Notes: generated by a model from the letters alone, not told the origin. A stretch of 64,000 nucleotides of DNA from Archangium lipolyticum (GCF_024623785.1 NZ_JANKBZ010000002.1:186001-250000), one strand, 5' to 3'. Positions 27,738-37,936 are shown, counted from the first letter of the stretch. Program-made: numbers and translations.

Positions 27738-29065
27738 GCCACGGCGGGTGGGGGTGGGGCCTCGGGGCCGGAGAGCACGGCCTCGGGTGGGACGAGCCGC
27801 CGGGTGGTGGCGATCTCCTTGAAGTAGCGGCAGGCCGGAGTGGGGCGGCGCTCCAGGGTCTCGAAGTCGACGTGGTAGAGGCCGAAGCGCGGCCCCCAGC
27901 CCTCCAGCCACTCGAAGTTGTCCAGGAGGCTCCAATAGAGGTAGCCGCGCACGTCCAGGCCCCGGGCCCGCGCGGCGAGCACCTGTTGCAGGTGGGTGTG
28001 GACGTAGGCGGGCCTCCGCTGCCCGTCGCGGTCGTCGACGCCGTTCTCCGTCACCCAGATGGGCAGCCCGTAGCGCCCGAGCTCGCCGAGAATCTGGCCG
28101 AAGCCCTCGGGCCACAGCTCCCAGCCGATGTCGGTGAGGCCCCGGCCCCGCGTGTCCCGGTACTTGAAGTCGATGAAGGGGGGGCGCGGGATGAAGCGCA
28201 GGTGGGCGCGGGTGTAATAGTTCATCCCGATGAACTCGCACGAGTCGCGCGCGCCGGGGACGTCCACCCGGGTGGAGCCGATGCCAGGCATGTTCACCCG
28301 GAGCCGGCCGGACACCAGGGCCTCGTGGAAGGCGTGGTTGTAGGCCTGGGCACCCAGACGTGCGAGCGCCCGGTCCAGCGGGTGCCACCACCGGTCTGGC
28401 GCGAAGGCCAGCATGTTCTGCGAGATGCCCAGCTCCACCCGGCCGAGCACCGCGAGCAGCTCCTCGCGCGCGGCCACGTGGGCACGCACCAGGTTCTCCA
28501 TGGCGGCCATCGTCTTCGGTCCGTCCGCGATTCCGGGGGGAATGAGGCCCTGGAGGTAGCCGCCCAGCAGCAGCACCATGGGCTCGTTCAGGGAGATGAC
28601 GAGTGCATCCAACCCCTTGAGAAGAGGGGCGCAGGCACGCACGTAGGCGCGGAAGGCCTCCACGCTCCCGGGCCGGTGCCAGGGCGTGTCGCGGTGGAAC
28701 CAGGTGGGGTGGGTGAAGTGGTGCAGCGTCACCACGGGGCGCAGGCCGCGCGCCTTCATCCGCAGCAGCCGCTCGCGGTAGGCCTCGAGCACCGCGCCGT
28801 CCACGCGCCCTCGCTCCGGCTCGATGCGCGCCCACTCGAGCGACATGCGGAAGGCGGTGGCCCCCACGTCCAGCGCCAGGCCGTAGTCCTCCTCGTAGCG
28901 GTTCCAGTGGTCCACCGCCCGGGCGCAGCGCATGTGCGGGTCCTTCAGCTTCCCCGCGCGCTCCCACTCGGCCCAGTCGTTCTCGATGCCACCCTCCACC
29001 TGGTACGCGGCCGTGGCCACCCCGAAGGTGAAGTCCGGCGGGAAGGTCGTCTCGTGAGCACTCAT
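27716..29065 (-). CDS. Glycoside hydrolase family 1, beta-glucosidase type
   Basis: A 449-aa retaining beta-glycosidase. It starts FPPDFTFGVATAAYQVEGGI, the family signature, and has the acid/base Glu in SLNEPMVLL (about residue 157) and the nucleophile Glu in WVTENGVDD (about 345). YLYWSLLDNFEWLEGW near 385 forms the aglycone side. There is no signal peptide, so it acts in the cytoplasm on small glucosides. ATG 29065 (MSAHETTFPP) is chosen; the frame extends 13 codons further without good coding character. The last 22 bp overlap dusB on the other strand. Confidence 0.95.
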   Translation of the reverse strand: MSAHETTFPPDFTFGVATAAYQVEGGIENDWAEWERAGKLKDPHMRCARAVDHWNRYEEDYGLALDVGATAFRMSLEWARIEPERGRVDGAVLEAYRERLLRMKARGLRPVVTLHHFTHPTWFHRDTPWHRPGSVEAFRAYVRACAPLLKGLDALVISLNEPMVLLLGGYLQGLIPPGIADGPKTMAAMENLVRAHVAAREELLAVLGRVELGISQNMLAFAPDRWWHPLDRALARLGAQAYNHAFHEALVSGRLRVNMPGIGSTRVDVPGARDSCEFIGMNYYTRAHLRFIPRPPFIDFKYRDTRGRGLTDIGWELWPEGFGQILGELGRYGLPIWVTENGVDDRDGQRRPAYVHTHLQQVLAARARGLDVRGYLYWSLLDNFEWLEGWGPRFGLYHVDFETLERRPTPACRYFKEIATTRRLVPPEAVLSGPEAPPPPAVAQPSAAR

Positions 29066-29429
29066 CGCGGGCGCGCAAGGTAGGCGCTGAGGTGGCGCGC
29101 GCAAAGCGCTCCGTGCGTGTGCCGGGCGGGTGTCGAGTGCGCGCGAGCCGACAATCGCGCCCGCATCCGAACGGTGGAAACGCGGCGGAGGCCGGAAAAT
29201 CGGCCTCCGCGCATGGTGGTCAGGTGGCTGCTGAGGTGCGAGTGGGGTGCGTTTTCGCGGTGCCGAACGCGCGCGATGCCGAAAAATCGGCGCGCCACGC
29301 GTTGCACTACATCACCATGCGTTGACACACTGGCACGGCATCTCTACCATTCATGACAAGCACTCCTCATGCGAGTGCAGGCCCCACTCGGATGGAGTGG
29401 TGGTGGAGTCGAACCAACGGAGGCTTTAG
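29066..29429. other. Intergenic region upstream of the histone-like gene
   Basis: These 364 bp contain no gene I can support. The right part is AT-richer than its surroundings and carries the sigma-70 type promoter listed at 29322-29350, leaving a leader of about 75 nt before the histone-like gene. The part next to the GH1 start shows nothing recognisable. Confidence 0.6.
29322..29350 (+). promoter_or_regulatory. Sigma-70 type promoter of the histone-like gene
   Basis: TTGACA at 29322-29327 is a perfect -35 box, followed after exactly 17 bp by TACCAT (29345-29350), a four-of-six -10 box. It reads toward the abundant-protein gene at 29430. Confidence 0.7.
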
Positions 29430-29630
29430 ATGGCCGCGAAGAAGAAGACCGCGAAGAAGGCCGCGACGAAGAAGACCGCTGCGAAGAAGACCACCCGCAA
29501 GGCCGCTGCTCCTCGGACGGCGAAGAAGGCCACGGCGAAGAAGGCCGCTGGCAAGAAGACCGCCGCCAAGAAGACCAGCCGTCGCAAGAGCGCGGCGAAG
29601 ACCTCCGAGGCCGCCCCCACCGAGGGCTAG
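29430..29630 (+). CDS. Histone H1-like lysine/alanine-rich DNA-binding protein
   Basis: A 66-aa protein made almost only of Ala, Lys and Thr in repeated AAKK-type units (for example KKTAKKAATKKTAAKKTTRK), like the C-terminal tail of eukaryotic H1 and the chlamydial Hc1/Hc2 proteins. Such proteins bind DNA non-specifically and compact the nucleoid. GGAGG lies 8 nt before the ATG, a strong promoter precedes it, and a strong terminator follows at 29659-29699, so it is expressed alone and probably highly. A short acidic tail (EAAPTEG) ends the protein. Confidence 0.9.
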   Translation: MAAKKKTAKKAATKKTAAKKTTRKAAAPRTAKKATAKKAAGKKTAAKKTSRRKSAAKTSEAAPTEG

Positions 29631-29658
29631 ACGTAAGCCTGGAACTTCGAGCAGTTTG

Positions 29659-29699
29659 AACGGCTCGGCGGACTTCCGCCGGGCCGTTTTCTTTTTTTC
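29659..29699 (+). terminator. Rho-independent terminator of the histone-like gene
   Basis: AACGGCTCGGCGG and CCGCCGGGCCGTT form a 13-bp stem with one mismatch around a 4-nt loop, followed by TTTTCTTTTTTT. It ends 15 bp before the next gene's GTG. Confidence 0.9.
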
Positions 29700-29714
29700 G
29701 TCCAGGAGGACAGC

Positions 29715-31175
29715 GTGTCTCTGCGTCCCTCGGAGTTGGAGCAGGTGGTGGCGGAGGTGGGCTCGCGGCTGGCGGGCGCGGTGGTGCAGAAGGCCTGGTG
29801 CCCGTTGCCGCGCCTCGCCTACCTGGAGATGCGGGTGCCCGGGAGATCCTTCCTCCTGTGCCTGTGCGCGGAGGGGGAACTCGCCCGGCTCTCGGTGGCC
29901 GAGGAGCGCTTCCCCACGCCCGGAGAGCCGGCGCCCTTCCAGCGCTGGCTGCGGCAGGAACTGGTGGGCCTGAAGCTGGCCGGCGCCTCGTGGGCGGAGG
30001 CGGAGCGCGTGGTGGCTCTGGACTTCCAGAGCGAGGACACCCGGCGGCGGCTGGTGCTGGAGCTGGGCGCGCCGGGGGGGCTCCTGCTGCTGACGGAGAA
30101 CGGCCGGGTGCTGATGCTCTCCGGCGAGGGGCTGGCGCAGCGGCGATCGCTGCACCCGGGGGCGCAGTGGGCGCCGCCGGAGCCGCTACCCGCCGAAGCG
30201 CTCCTCCGGGCGAAGGCCGCTCCCTCGCGCCTCTCGCCCCTTCCCAGCGACTTCGCTCCCTACGCGGAGGCCGCCGAGCGCGTCCTGGGACCGAAGGACA
30301 AGACGAGCCGCGCGGAGGCCATCCGCCGGAGGCTGGCGCTGCCGTACCGGGCACGCCTCAAGCGCTCGGGGCGCACGCTGGAGAAGGTGCGCGCGGAGGC
30401 GGCGCGGGGCCCGGAGGCCGAGAAGCACCGGCAGCTGGGCGAGCTGCTCACCCAGAACCTCTACCGCCTGAAGCGGGGCGCCACCGAGGTGACGCTCACC
30501 GCGTACACCGAGTCGGGCATGGAGGAGGTTCAGGTGAAGCTGGACCCGAAGCGGACGCCGAAGGAGGAGGCGGACTGGCACTTCCACCAGTACCGGCGCC
30601 TGCTGAGGGGTGTGGAGCACGCGAGGCAGCGCGAGGCGGAGCTGGCGCGGGAGGTGGGGCACGCGGAGGCGGCGCTGAAGCAGCTCGAGGCGTTGGACGA
30701 GGCCTCGCTGCTGGCGCAGGCGGAGGTGCTGCACCTGGCGGCCGGAGAGGAGGGCCCGCCGGAGGCCCGGCCCTTCAAGGAGTACGTGGGGCATGGGGGC
30801 CACCGCATCTGGGTGGGGAAGGGGGGCGAGGACAACGACACGCTCACCTTCAAGGTGGCGAGGCCCTACCACCTGTGGCTGCACGCGCGGGGGCTGCCGG
30901 GCAGCCATGTGGTGGTTCCCCTGGAGAAGGGCGCGGAGGTGGCGCAGGAGGTGCTATTGGACGCGGCGCACCTGGCGCTGCACCACTCGGGAGCCAAGGG
31001 CGAGCCGCGCGGCGAGGTGAGCTGGGTGCCGGTGAAGTTCGTGAAGAAGGTGAAGGGTGGGGCGCACGGCCAGGTGCTCTACACCCGGGAGAAGACGCTG
31101 GTGGTGCGCGTGGAGCCGGAGCGGTTGGAGCGGCTGTTGAAGACGCGTGGGGGCGAGGCGCCGCCCGGCACATGA
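29715..31175 (+). CDS. NFACT (RqcH/FbpA-like) RNA-binding protein
   Basis: A 486-aa protein of the NEMF/RqcH/FbpA group. The NFACT-N domain (1-170) begins LEQVVAEVGSRLAGAVVQKA, a coiled-coil region occupies about residues 200-350, and the NFACT-R domain follows with YHLWLHARGLPGSHVVVPLE (about 393-412). In bacteria such proteins bind stalled 50S-peptidyl-tRNA complexes and can add alanine tails. At 486 aa it is shorter than Bacillus RqcH (about 570), and whether the tailing residues are kept cannot be judged by eye. GTG 29715 has AGGAGG 7 nt upstream. Its stop overlaps the next gene's ATG (ATGA). Confidence 0.88.
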   Translation: MSLRPSELEQVVAEVGSRLAGAVVQKAWCPLPRLAYLEMRVPGRSFLLCLCAEGELARLSVAEERFPTPGEPAPFQRWLRQELVGLKLAGASWAEAERVVALDFQSEDTRRRLVLELGAPGGLLLLTENGRVLMLSGEGLAQRRSLHPGAQWAPPEPLPAEALLRAKAAPSRLSPLPSDFAPYAEAAERVLGPKDKTSRAEAIRRRLALPYRARLKRSGRTLEKVRAEAARGPEAEKHRQLGELLTQNLYRLKRGATEVTLTAYTESGMEEVQVKLDPKRTPKEEADWHFHQYRRLLRGVEHARQREAELAREVGHAEAALKQLEALDEASLLAQAEVLHLAAGEEGPPEARPFKEYVGHGGHRIWVGKGGEDNDTLTFKVARPYHLWLHARGLPGSHVVVPLEKGAEVAQEVLLDAAHLALHHSGAKGEPRGEVSWVPVKFVKKVKGGAHGQVLYTREKTLVVRVEPERLERLLKTRGGEAPPGT

Positions 31176-31735
31176 GTGGACCGTCCCCCCAGGGCCCGGT
31201 GTGTGCCCGCTGTCCGGTGGTGCTGGGCACCTCGTGCTGCGAGGTGAAGGAGGGCGAGCACCTGGCCACCCTCACCCGGGCGGACGCGGAGCGCATCGCC
31301 GAGCACACGGGGCTCGCGCCCCGGCGCTTCCTGGCCGAGGAGTACCTCACCGAGGGAGAAGCGGCGGACTACGAGGCGCGCCGTCCTCTATACCGTGGTT
31401 ACTTCCGCCGGAGCCCGGTGCGGCTGACGCTGGCCACACGCGCGGGGGCGTGCGTCTTCCACGAGAAGGGCCGGGGGTGTGGCCTGCCCGCGGACGTGCG
31501 GCCGGTGGCCTGCCGGCTCTACCCCTTCGAGCGCTGGCCCGACGGGAACTGGAGCGTGCAGATGGGACGTTACGGTGACCTGGCCGAGGCCCGGGCGGGC
31601 GGAGGGGCGTGTCTCGCGGTGGAGGAGTCCGAGGGGATGGAGGAGGTGCTGGTGGCCTTCGGGACGAACCGGGAGACGGTGGAGCGGCTCGGGGATCAGC
31701 TGGCGGAGGAGGCGAGGGCTCACGGTCGGGGTTGA
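31172..31735 (+). CDS. YkgJ-family cysteine-cluster protein
   Basis: A 187-aa protein with the CxxCxGxCC-like N-terminus (CARCPVVLGTSCCEV, residues 12-26) and later CVFHEKGRGCGLPADVRPVA with CRLYPF, the pattern of YkgJ-type proteins that bind zinc or an Fe-S cluster. The biochemical role of the family is not established. The ATG overlaps the NFACT gene's stop by 4 bp, so it is made from the same transcript. It may serve translation quality control, but only position suggests so. Confidence 0.85.
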   Translation: MSGPSPQGPVCARCPVVLGTSCCEVKEGEHLATLTRADAERIAEHTGLAPRRFLAEEYLTEGEAADYEARRPLYRGYFRRSPVRLTLATRAGACVFHEKGRGCGLPADVRPVACRLYPFERWPDGNWSVQMGRYGDLAEARAGGGACLAVEESEGMEEVLVAFGTNRETVERLGDQLAEEARAHGRG

Positions 31736-31810
31736 CGGGCAGACGGTGGGCAGGCGAGCGGGTTCCGCCGGCCTTGAGTCCCCCGGGCTGGCGGGTACGA
31801 TGCCCCCCGC

Positions 31811-32701
31811 GTGCCGTCCCTTCCGTCACATCAGCTCTACCTGTTCCCTCGCGCGCCCACTCGCGAGGGTGCTGCCTCCCTGCCCGTGCGCAGCCGGGTG
31901 CCGGAGTCCTCCAACCGCCTGTCCACCGCCCTCCGTGAGGAGGAGGTACCGGTCGCGGAGAACTTCCACCAGGATGCCGCCGCGCGGGACATGCACTCCC
32001 ACGTCTCGGTGGCGACCCGGGAGGAGCTGTGGGCCCGCGCCGAGGCGCTCGCCTTCCGGCTGTCGGCGGAGCTCCGGCTGCCGGTTCGTCTGGCGGTGAC
32101 GGACAACCGCTCCACCATGGTGTCCTTCCGGCGCAGCGCCAACGTGCTGCAGCTGCGGTTGCACCACATGTTCCTCGACGCGCCGGAGCCGGTGGTGCGC
32201 GCGGTGGCGGACTACGCGGGGCGGGGGAACCGCCTGGCGGGCGGAGTGCTGGACGACTACATCCGGGGCCAGCAGCCGCGCATCCGCCAGGAGCGCCACG
32301 CGGCGGAGGCGGACCTCGAGCCCCGGGGCCGCTGCTTCGACCTGCAGGTCCTCTTCGATCAGATCAACCGCATCTACTTTCAGGGGGGCATCCAGGCGCG
32401 CATCGGCTGGGGCCGCATGCCTCCCCGGCGGCGGCGCAAGTCCATTCGTTTGGGGGTCTACGATCACCAGACGAGGGAGATCCGCATCCACCCCGGGTTG
32501 GACAGGCCGGAAGTTCCTTCCTACTTCGTGGAGTTCATCATCTTTCACGAGATGCTCCACCAGCTCTTCCCCAGCTCGAATGGCAACGGCCGCCGTGTGC
32601 ACCACCCGAGGGCATTCCGAGACCGGGAGAAGGCCTTTCCGCTCTACGCTGCCGCACTGCGTTGGGAGCGCGAGAACCTGAACCTGTTGCTGCGAGGCTG
32701 A
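31811..32701 (+). CDS. SprT-like zinc metallopeptidase domain protein
   Basis: A 296-aa protein. Residues 175-285 form a SprT/WSS1-like zinc domain: FDQINRIYFQGGIQARIGWG, then FIIFHEMLHQLFP with the HExxH site (about residues 244-248), then a third zinc ligand candidate in VHHPRAFRDREKAFP. No zinc ribbon is seen at the end. The N-terminal 60 residues are not conserved-looking; GTG 31811 is the listed start, but a later start such as the Met near residue 61 (MHSHVSVATREEL) is possible. SprT-like proteases can act on DNA-protein crosslinks; the substrate here is unknown. It stands alone between the YkgJ gene and pyk. Confidence 0.8.
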   Translation: MPSLPSHQLYLFPRAPTREGAASLPVRSRVPESSNRLSTALREEEVPVAENFHQDAAARDMHSHVSVATREELWARAEALAFRLSAELRLPVRLAVTDNRSTMVSFRRSANVLQLRLHHMFLDAPEPVVRAVADYAGRGNRLAGGVLDDYIRGQQPRIRQERHAAEADLEPRGRCFDLQVLFDQINRIYFQGGIQARIGWGRMPPRRRRKSIRLGVYDHQTREIRIHPGLDRPEVPSYFVEFIIFHEMLHQLFPSSNGNGRRVHHPRAFRDREKAFPLYAAALRWERENLNLLLRG

Positions 32702-32801
32702 GTTCGGCCCGCTGCCCGCTGCTTTACCAATTTACCGATCGACGGCCTCGTGCGGACGTTGCTTGACCCTGCGCGTGCCTCGACCCAATTCTCCTTTGCC
32801 C

Positions 32802-34232
<1,431 letters not shown>

Positions 34233-34247
34233 GGAACAGGAGGAAAA

Positions 34248-34342
34248 CCCTCACCCCGACCCTCTCCCAGAGGGAGAGGGCCAGACCTGGTTCCTGACTG
34301 TGTAGGTCCCCTCTCCCTCTGGGAGAGGGCTAGGGTGAGGGT
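34248..34342. repeat. REP-like long inverted repeat between pyk and the HD-GYP gene
   Basis: Arms at 34248-34280 and 34309-34342 begin CCCTCACCCC and end GGGTGAGGG, with CCCTCTCCC and GGGAGAGGG inside each arm. The element fills most of the 121-bp gap between convergent genes. Similar CCCTCACCCT...CTCTCCC repeats are dispersed in many GC-rich proteobacteria, and here it could act as a two-way terminator. Confidence 0.8.
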
Positions 34343-34353
34343 CTACCGCGCTC

Positions 34354-35871
34354 CTACCCGCGGAAGTCCGGCAGGGCGCGCTTGGGAATCTCGGCCTCGA
34401 CGAAGATGCGGTACAGCTCGACATCGAGCTGGCCGCTCAGCGCCTCGCGCTTGAGGATGTCGAGCGCGAGCTGATGCGGCACGGCCTTCTTGTAGGGCCG
34501 ATCGCTGGCGGTGAGCGCGTCGTAGATATCCGCGATGGACATCATCCGGGACTGCACGGGGATGGTGGGCTCGGGGATGGCGCGGGGGTATCCAGTGCCG
34601 TCGAGCTTCTCGTGGTGGGCGTAGGCGATCTCCGGGACACGACGGAGGGTGCGCGTCCACGGAATCTGGGAGAGGAAGCGGTAGGTGTGCTCGACGTGGC
34701 TCTCGATCTCCCGGCGCTCCTCCTCGGAGAGGGTGCCCTTGGCGATGGAGAGGGATTGAATCTCCCGGTCGAGCAGCAGGGGGCGCTCCTGGTCGAAGGA
34801 GTCCTGGAAGCGCAGATGCCGCAGCTCGTGGAGCCGTTCGAAGTTCCCCTGGGCGAGCACGGTGGGGCGGTTGCAGGTGAGGACGAACTCCAGCACCTCG
34901 TCGAGCTGCTTGAGCTCCCGGGCGAGCCGCTCGTCCTCCTCGGCGTCGATCTCCGCCAGGTGGTGGGTGCCGCGCAGCTTCGCGGCGGCGAGGCGGCGGC
35001 GGTAGCTCTGGAGCTGCAGGTCCTTGCGAGCCAGCTGGAAGCGGGCGCGGAGTCCCTCCATCTCATGGGGGTAGAGCTTCTCGGCCTTGACGAGCACGGG
35101 CTCGCGGACGCCCACCTTGCCGAAGTCGTGCAGGAGCGAGGCGTAGCGCAGCTCCTGCATCTCGGTGGCGCTGAAGCGGGTGTGGGCGTACAGGCCGGTG
35201 TGCACGTGCTCGAGGGCGCGGGCCATGGCCACGGTGAGGTCGGCCACGCGGCCGGAGTGACCGGCGGTGGAGGGATCTCTCGACTCGATGGCCACCACGG
35301 AGGCGGAGACGAAGCCCTCGAAGAGCTTGTTGATCTCCTCGTGGAGGAGGGCGTTCTCGATGGCGCCGGCGGCCTGGGCGCCCAGGGCGAGGAGCAGCTC
35401 CTCGTCCTCGGAGTCGAAGGGGTTTCCGCTCAGCTTGTTGAGGGCCTGGATGACGCCGGTGACATCGCCGTTGGCGTCGCGCATGGGGACGCACAGGACG
35501 CTCTGGGTGCGGTAGCCGCTGAGGGTGTCGAAGGTGCGGTTGAAGCGCTCGTCGGCGTAGGCGTCCGGGAGGTTGATGACCTCACCGGTCTGGGCGACCT
35601 GTCCGGCGATGCCGCTGCCCACGGGGAGACGGATCTCACTCTTGGAGCCCTGGGCCACCTTGCTCCACAGCTCGTTGCGCTCGCGGTCGAGGACGAAGAG
35701 GGAGCAGCGGTCCGCCTCCACCACCTTGCTGGCCTCGTAGAGGATGAGGGGCAGCAGCAGGTCCAGGTCGCGCTCGGCGCTCATGGCCTTGGTGACGTCC
35801 AGGATGGACGTGAGCTTCTTGAGGCGCCGGTTGAGGTCTGGAGGTTCGGACAGCTGGGTCTGTGGAAGCAC
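34354..35871 (-). CDS. GAF plus HD-GYP domain protein, probable c-di-GMP phosphodiesterase or relative
   Basis: A protein of about 505 aa. The GAF domain (about residues 20-175) contains EADRCSLFVLDRERNELWSK and VGSGIAGQVAQTGEVINLPD. The HD-GYP domain follows with GHSGRVADL, LLHDFGKVGVREPVL, and the signature HHEKLDGTGYP near residue 415, then DIYDALTASDRPYKKA. A helical insertion of about 120 residues separates the HD and GYP halves. The metal ligands look intact, so hydrolysis of c-di-GMP is plausible. The start is uncertain: GTG 35871 has GGAG 9 nt upstream, but GTG 35925 and TTG 36012 are in frame. rpe starts divergently at 36058. Confidence 0.85.
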   Translation of the reverse strand: MLPQTQLSEPPDLNRRLKKLTSILDVTKAMSAERDLDLLLPLILYEASKVVEADRCSLFVLDRERNELWSKVAQGSKSEIRLPVGSGIAGQVAQTGEVINLPDAYADERFNRTFDTLSGYRTQSVLCVPMRDANGDVTGVIQALNKLSGNPFDSEDEELLLALGAQAAGAIENALLHEEINKLFEGFVSASVVAIESRDPSTAGHSGRVADLTVAMARALEHVHTGLYAHTRFSATEMQELRYASLLHDFGKVGVREPVLVKAEKLYPHEMEGLRARFQLARKDLQLQSYRRRLAAAKLRGTHHLAEIDAEEDERLARELKQLDEVLEFVLTCNRPTVLAQGNFERLHELRHLRFQDSFDQERPLLLDREIQSLSIAKGTLSEEERREIESHVEHTYRFLSQIPWTRTLRRVPEIAYAHHEKLDGTGYPRAIPEPTIPVQSRMMSIADIYDALTASDRPYKKAVPHQLALDILKREALSGQLDVELYRIFVEAEIPKRALPDFRG

Positions 35872-36057
35872 CGGGAGTGGCTCCGTCGATGTACGGCGCA
35901 CGGCTGGGAGGCATCTTCTTAGCACGGGAGGTGGAGGCGCCGCCCCCAGGGGGGTCCACGGAGACCGCGTCCATGGACAGGACGACAGTCGGGAAGCCCG
36001 CCTTGCGCTCAATCAGGCGGTACCACCCCCGGGCGGAAGTGGGTATGAAGCGGCCCC

Positions 36058-36711
36058 ATGAATCGCCGCGTGCTCGTCTCTCCGTCGCTGCTGTCCTCTG
36101 ATTTCGGCCGGTTGTCCGAGGAGGTGCGGGCCGTGGAGGCCGCTGGGGCGGATTGGATCCACGTGGACGTGATGGACGGGCGTTTCGTGCCCAACATCAC
36201 GCTGGGTCCGGTGGTGGTGCAGGCGATCAGACGCTCGGCTACCCGGCCGCTGGACGTGCACCTGATGATCGTCGAGCCCGAGAAGTACGTGGACGCGTTC
36301 GCGGAGGCGGGGGCGGACATCCTCACGGTGCACGTGGAGGCGTGTACGCACCTGCACCGGGTGCTGCAGCAGATCCGCCACGCGGGGGCGAAGCCGGCGG
36401 TGGTGCTCAACCCGGCCACGCCGCTGTCGGCGGTGGAGGAGGTGTTGGACGAGGTGGAGATGGTGCTGCTGATGAGCGTGAACCCCGGCTTCGGGGGTCA
36501 GGTCTTCATCGAGCGGACGGTGGACAGGGTGCGCCGGCTGCGCGCCATGATGGATGCGCGGGGGCTGTCCACGGACATCCAGGTGGACGGGGGCATCAAC
36601 GCCGAGACGGCCCGGCGGGTGGTGGAAGCCGGGGCCACGGTGCTGGTGGCGGGCTCGTACGTGTTCGGCTCGAAGGACTACGCGGCGGCCATCCGCTCGC
36701 TGCGCCCCTGA
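36058..36711 (+). CDS. rpe: Ribulose-phosphate 3-epimerase
   Basis: A 217-aa TIM-barrel enzyme that interconverts ribulose-5-P and xylulose-5-P in the pentose phosphate pathway. The family blocks are complete: [17 protein letters not shown] at the start, [17 protein letters not shown] (metal and catalytic Asp near residue 40), [27 protein letters not shown], and [12 protein letters not shown] with the second catalytic Asp. Length is standard. ATG 36058 is the only sensible start; no Shine-Dalgarno is obvious. Confidence 0.97.
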   Translation: MNRRVLVSPSLLSSDFGRLSEEVRAVEAAGADWIHVDVMDGRFVPNITLGPVVVQAIRRSATRPLDVHLMIVEPEKYVDAFAEAGADILTVHVEACTHLHRVLQQIRHAGAKPAVVLNPATPLSAVEEVLDEVEMVLLMSVNPGFGGQVFIERTVDRVRRLRAMMDARGLSTDIQVDGGINAETARRVVEAGATVLVAGSYVFGSKDYAAAIRSLRP

Positions 36712-36718
36712 CACACCG

Positions 36719-37102
36719 TCAGGCGTCGAGGAGTTCCTTCACCCCGGCCATGCGAGCCACCCGGGTCATGAAGGTGTGGTCGAAGGGCTTCACCTCGTAG
36801 GCATCGGCGCCGAGCTCGAAGCAGACGTGGCGGGTGAACTGGTCCTCCACGCCACTGAGGATGATGACCTTGCAGTCGCGCGTCTCGGGGTCCTGCTTGA
36901 GGCGGGCGAGCAGGTCGCGTCCATCCTGGCTCTGGTGGATGTCGAGGATGATGACGGCTGGCCGGTGCTTCCGAGCCAGCTCGAGGACCTTCTGGGACGT
37001 GGTGTCCGCCACCGAGGCGAGGCCGGAACGGCGGGCCTCCCGGGTGAGCGCGGACACGACGAGCGGCTCATCATCGGAGATGAGGACGACCGGAGAGAGC
37101 AT
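36719..37102 (-). CDS. Stand-alone response-regulator receiver protein
   Basis: A 127-aa single-domain receiver (CheY-like). The acidic pair is in LISDDEPLVV (about residues 7-10), the phospho-acceptor Asp in VIILDIHQS (about 56), the Ser/Thr switch is replaced by ILSGVED (Ser), and the Lys in YEVKPFDHT (about 104). It has no output domain, so it must act on a partner protein. ATG 37102 is preferred over 37186 because the family begins directly with the first strand. No kinase gene is adjacent. A perfect inverted repeat lies 85 bp upstream. Confidence 0.9.
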   Translation of the reverse strand: MLSPVVLISDDEPLVVSALTREARRSGLASVADTTSQKVLELARKHRPAVIILDIHQSQDGRDLLARLKQDPETRDCKVIILSGVEDQFTRHVCFELGADAYEVKPFDHTFMTRVARMAGVKELLDA

Positions 37103-37186
37103 GGGACCCCGGGGGTGGCTGAGCTGGGTGTTCGATGGGAGTCCAAGCAAGCAGTGTTCCTGATGGGTACCTCTCGGAAAATGCAT

Positions 37187-37206
37187 GGGTTACAGGCATG
37201 TAACCC
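37187..37206. promoter_or_regulatory. Inverted repeat GGGTTACA-N4-TGTAACCC upstream of the receiver gene
   Basis: Perfect 8-bp arms around GGCA, 85 bp before the ATG at 37102. It could be an operator or a weak hairpin; no run of T follows. Confidence 0.35.
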
Positions 37207-37280
37207 GGGTTTTCCAGGCCTCCTGGGTCATGGAGGACCCGGGGGAGGAGGCCGAGGAATGAAAAGATGATCCAGGGACG

Positions 37281-37309
37281 TTGACTAGGCCGGACGGCTC
37301 TTGTACATG
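37281..37309 (+). promoter_or_regulatory. Possible promoter of tRNA-Pro
   Basis: TTGACT at 37281-37286 and TACATG at 37304-37309 are 17 bp apart and lead into the tRNA gene 47 bp further on. The -10 match is weak. Confidence 0.4.
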
Positions 37310-37356
37310 ACCGCCCACTTCGACGGCCCGAGAGCAGTTCCGGCGAAGGGACATAT

Positions 37357-37433
37357 CGGGGAGTGGCTCAGCCTGGTAGAGCACTTGGTTCGGGACCAAG
37401 GGGTCGCAGGTTCAAATCCTGTCTCCCCGACCA
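37357..37433 (+). tRNA. tRNA-Pro, anticodon CGG
   Basis: A 77-nt cloverleaf with encoded CCA. The acceptor stem CGGGGAG pairs with CTCCCCG, the anticodon arm CTTGG-TTCGGGA-CCAAG gives anticodon CGG (Pro, codon CCG), and the T-arm contains GGTTCAAATCC. The last 50 bases (37384-37433) are repeated at 46786-46835 and 58501-58550, so this gene is the integration target of a mobile element family. Confidence 0.96.
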
Positions 37434-37820
37434 TCAGAAGGGCGCGGAATCCTTGGAGAAATCCTCGGGTCCGCGCCCTTCGTCTTTCCGGGGCCAGGAG
37501 GCCAGCGGCAAACGAGCAGTGCGCTGCACGGTGGCCAGCGGGACTCCTGCCTCGAGCAGCAGGGTGGCCGTGGTGTGCCGCAGGTCGTGGAAGCGCAGCG
37601 GGCGAGGGAGCGCCCGTGGCCACGGCTTCATGCCGCGGCGGGGGCAGGGCTCGGGCACCCCGTGACGCTTCCTCGCCCTGTAGCCGCAGCCCTTGCGCCG
37701 ACAGACGGGGTTGTAGCCCTCCACCAGCGCATCCCGGTGTAGACGGCCGTGGCGAACCCATGGCTCATGCTGCACCTCCCATGAGGGACAACTCGCGAGG
37801 TCGTGCCTCCATTCAGGCAA
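37434..37820 (-). pseudogene. Remnant of a tyrosine-recombinase integrase
   Basis: The minus-strand frame ends right against the tRNA. It contains VEGYNPVCRRKGCGYRARKR, a Cys-rich insert I associate with myxobacterial integrases, then LRFHDLRHTTATLLLEAGVP, which is box II (HxxR) of tyrosine recombinases. The following half with the catalytic Tyr (usually about 35 residues further on) is missing; after ATVQR the reading becomes unlike an integrase. The N-terminal catalytic Arg box is also absent. Only about 128 codons remain of an expected 350-450, so it is dead. Its position fits an element that inserted into the tRNA. Confidence 0.8.
37437..37487 (+). terminator. Terminator-like hairpin after tRNA-Pro
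   Basis: AAGGGCGCGGA at 37438-37448 pairs perfectly with TCCGCGCCCTT at 37470-37480, followed by CGTCTTTCC. It lies within the integrase remnant and probably ends the tRNA transcript. Confidence 0.6.
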
Positions 37821-37936
37821 TGGCCGACACGAGACATTGAACCGATGCCTGCCAGTGTGTTCGCGACTCGACCGCTACAATCGACCTGCCTGGTCGAGGC
37901 TCACGGAAACGCCGTTGCACAGAAGGGACGCGACAC

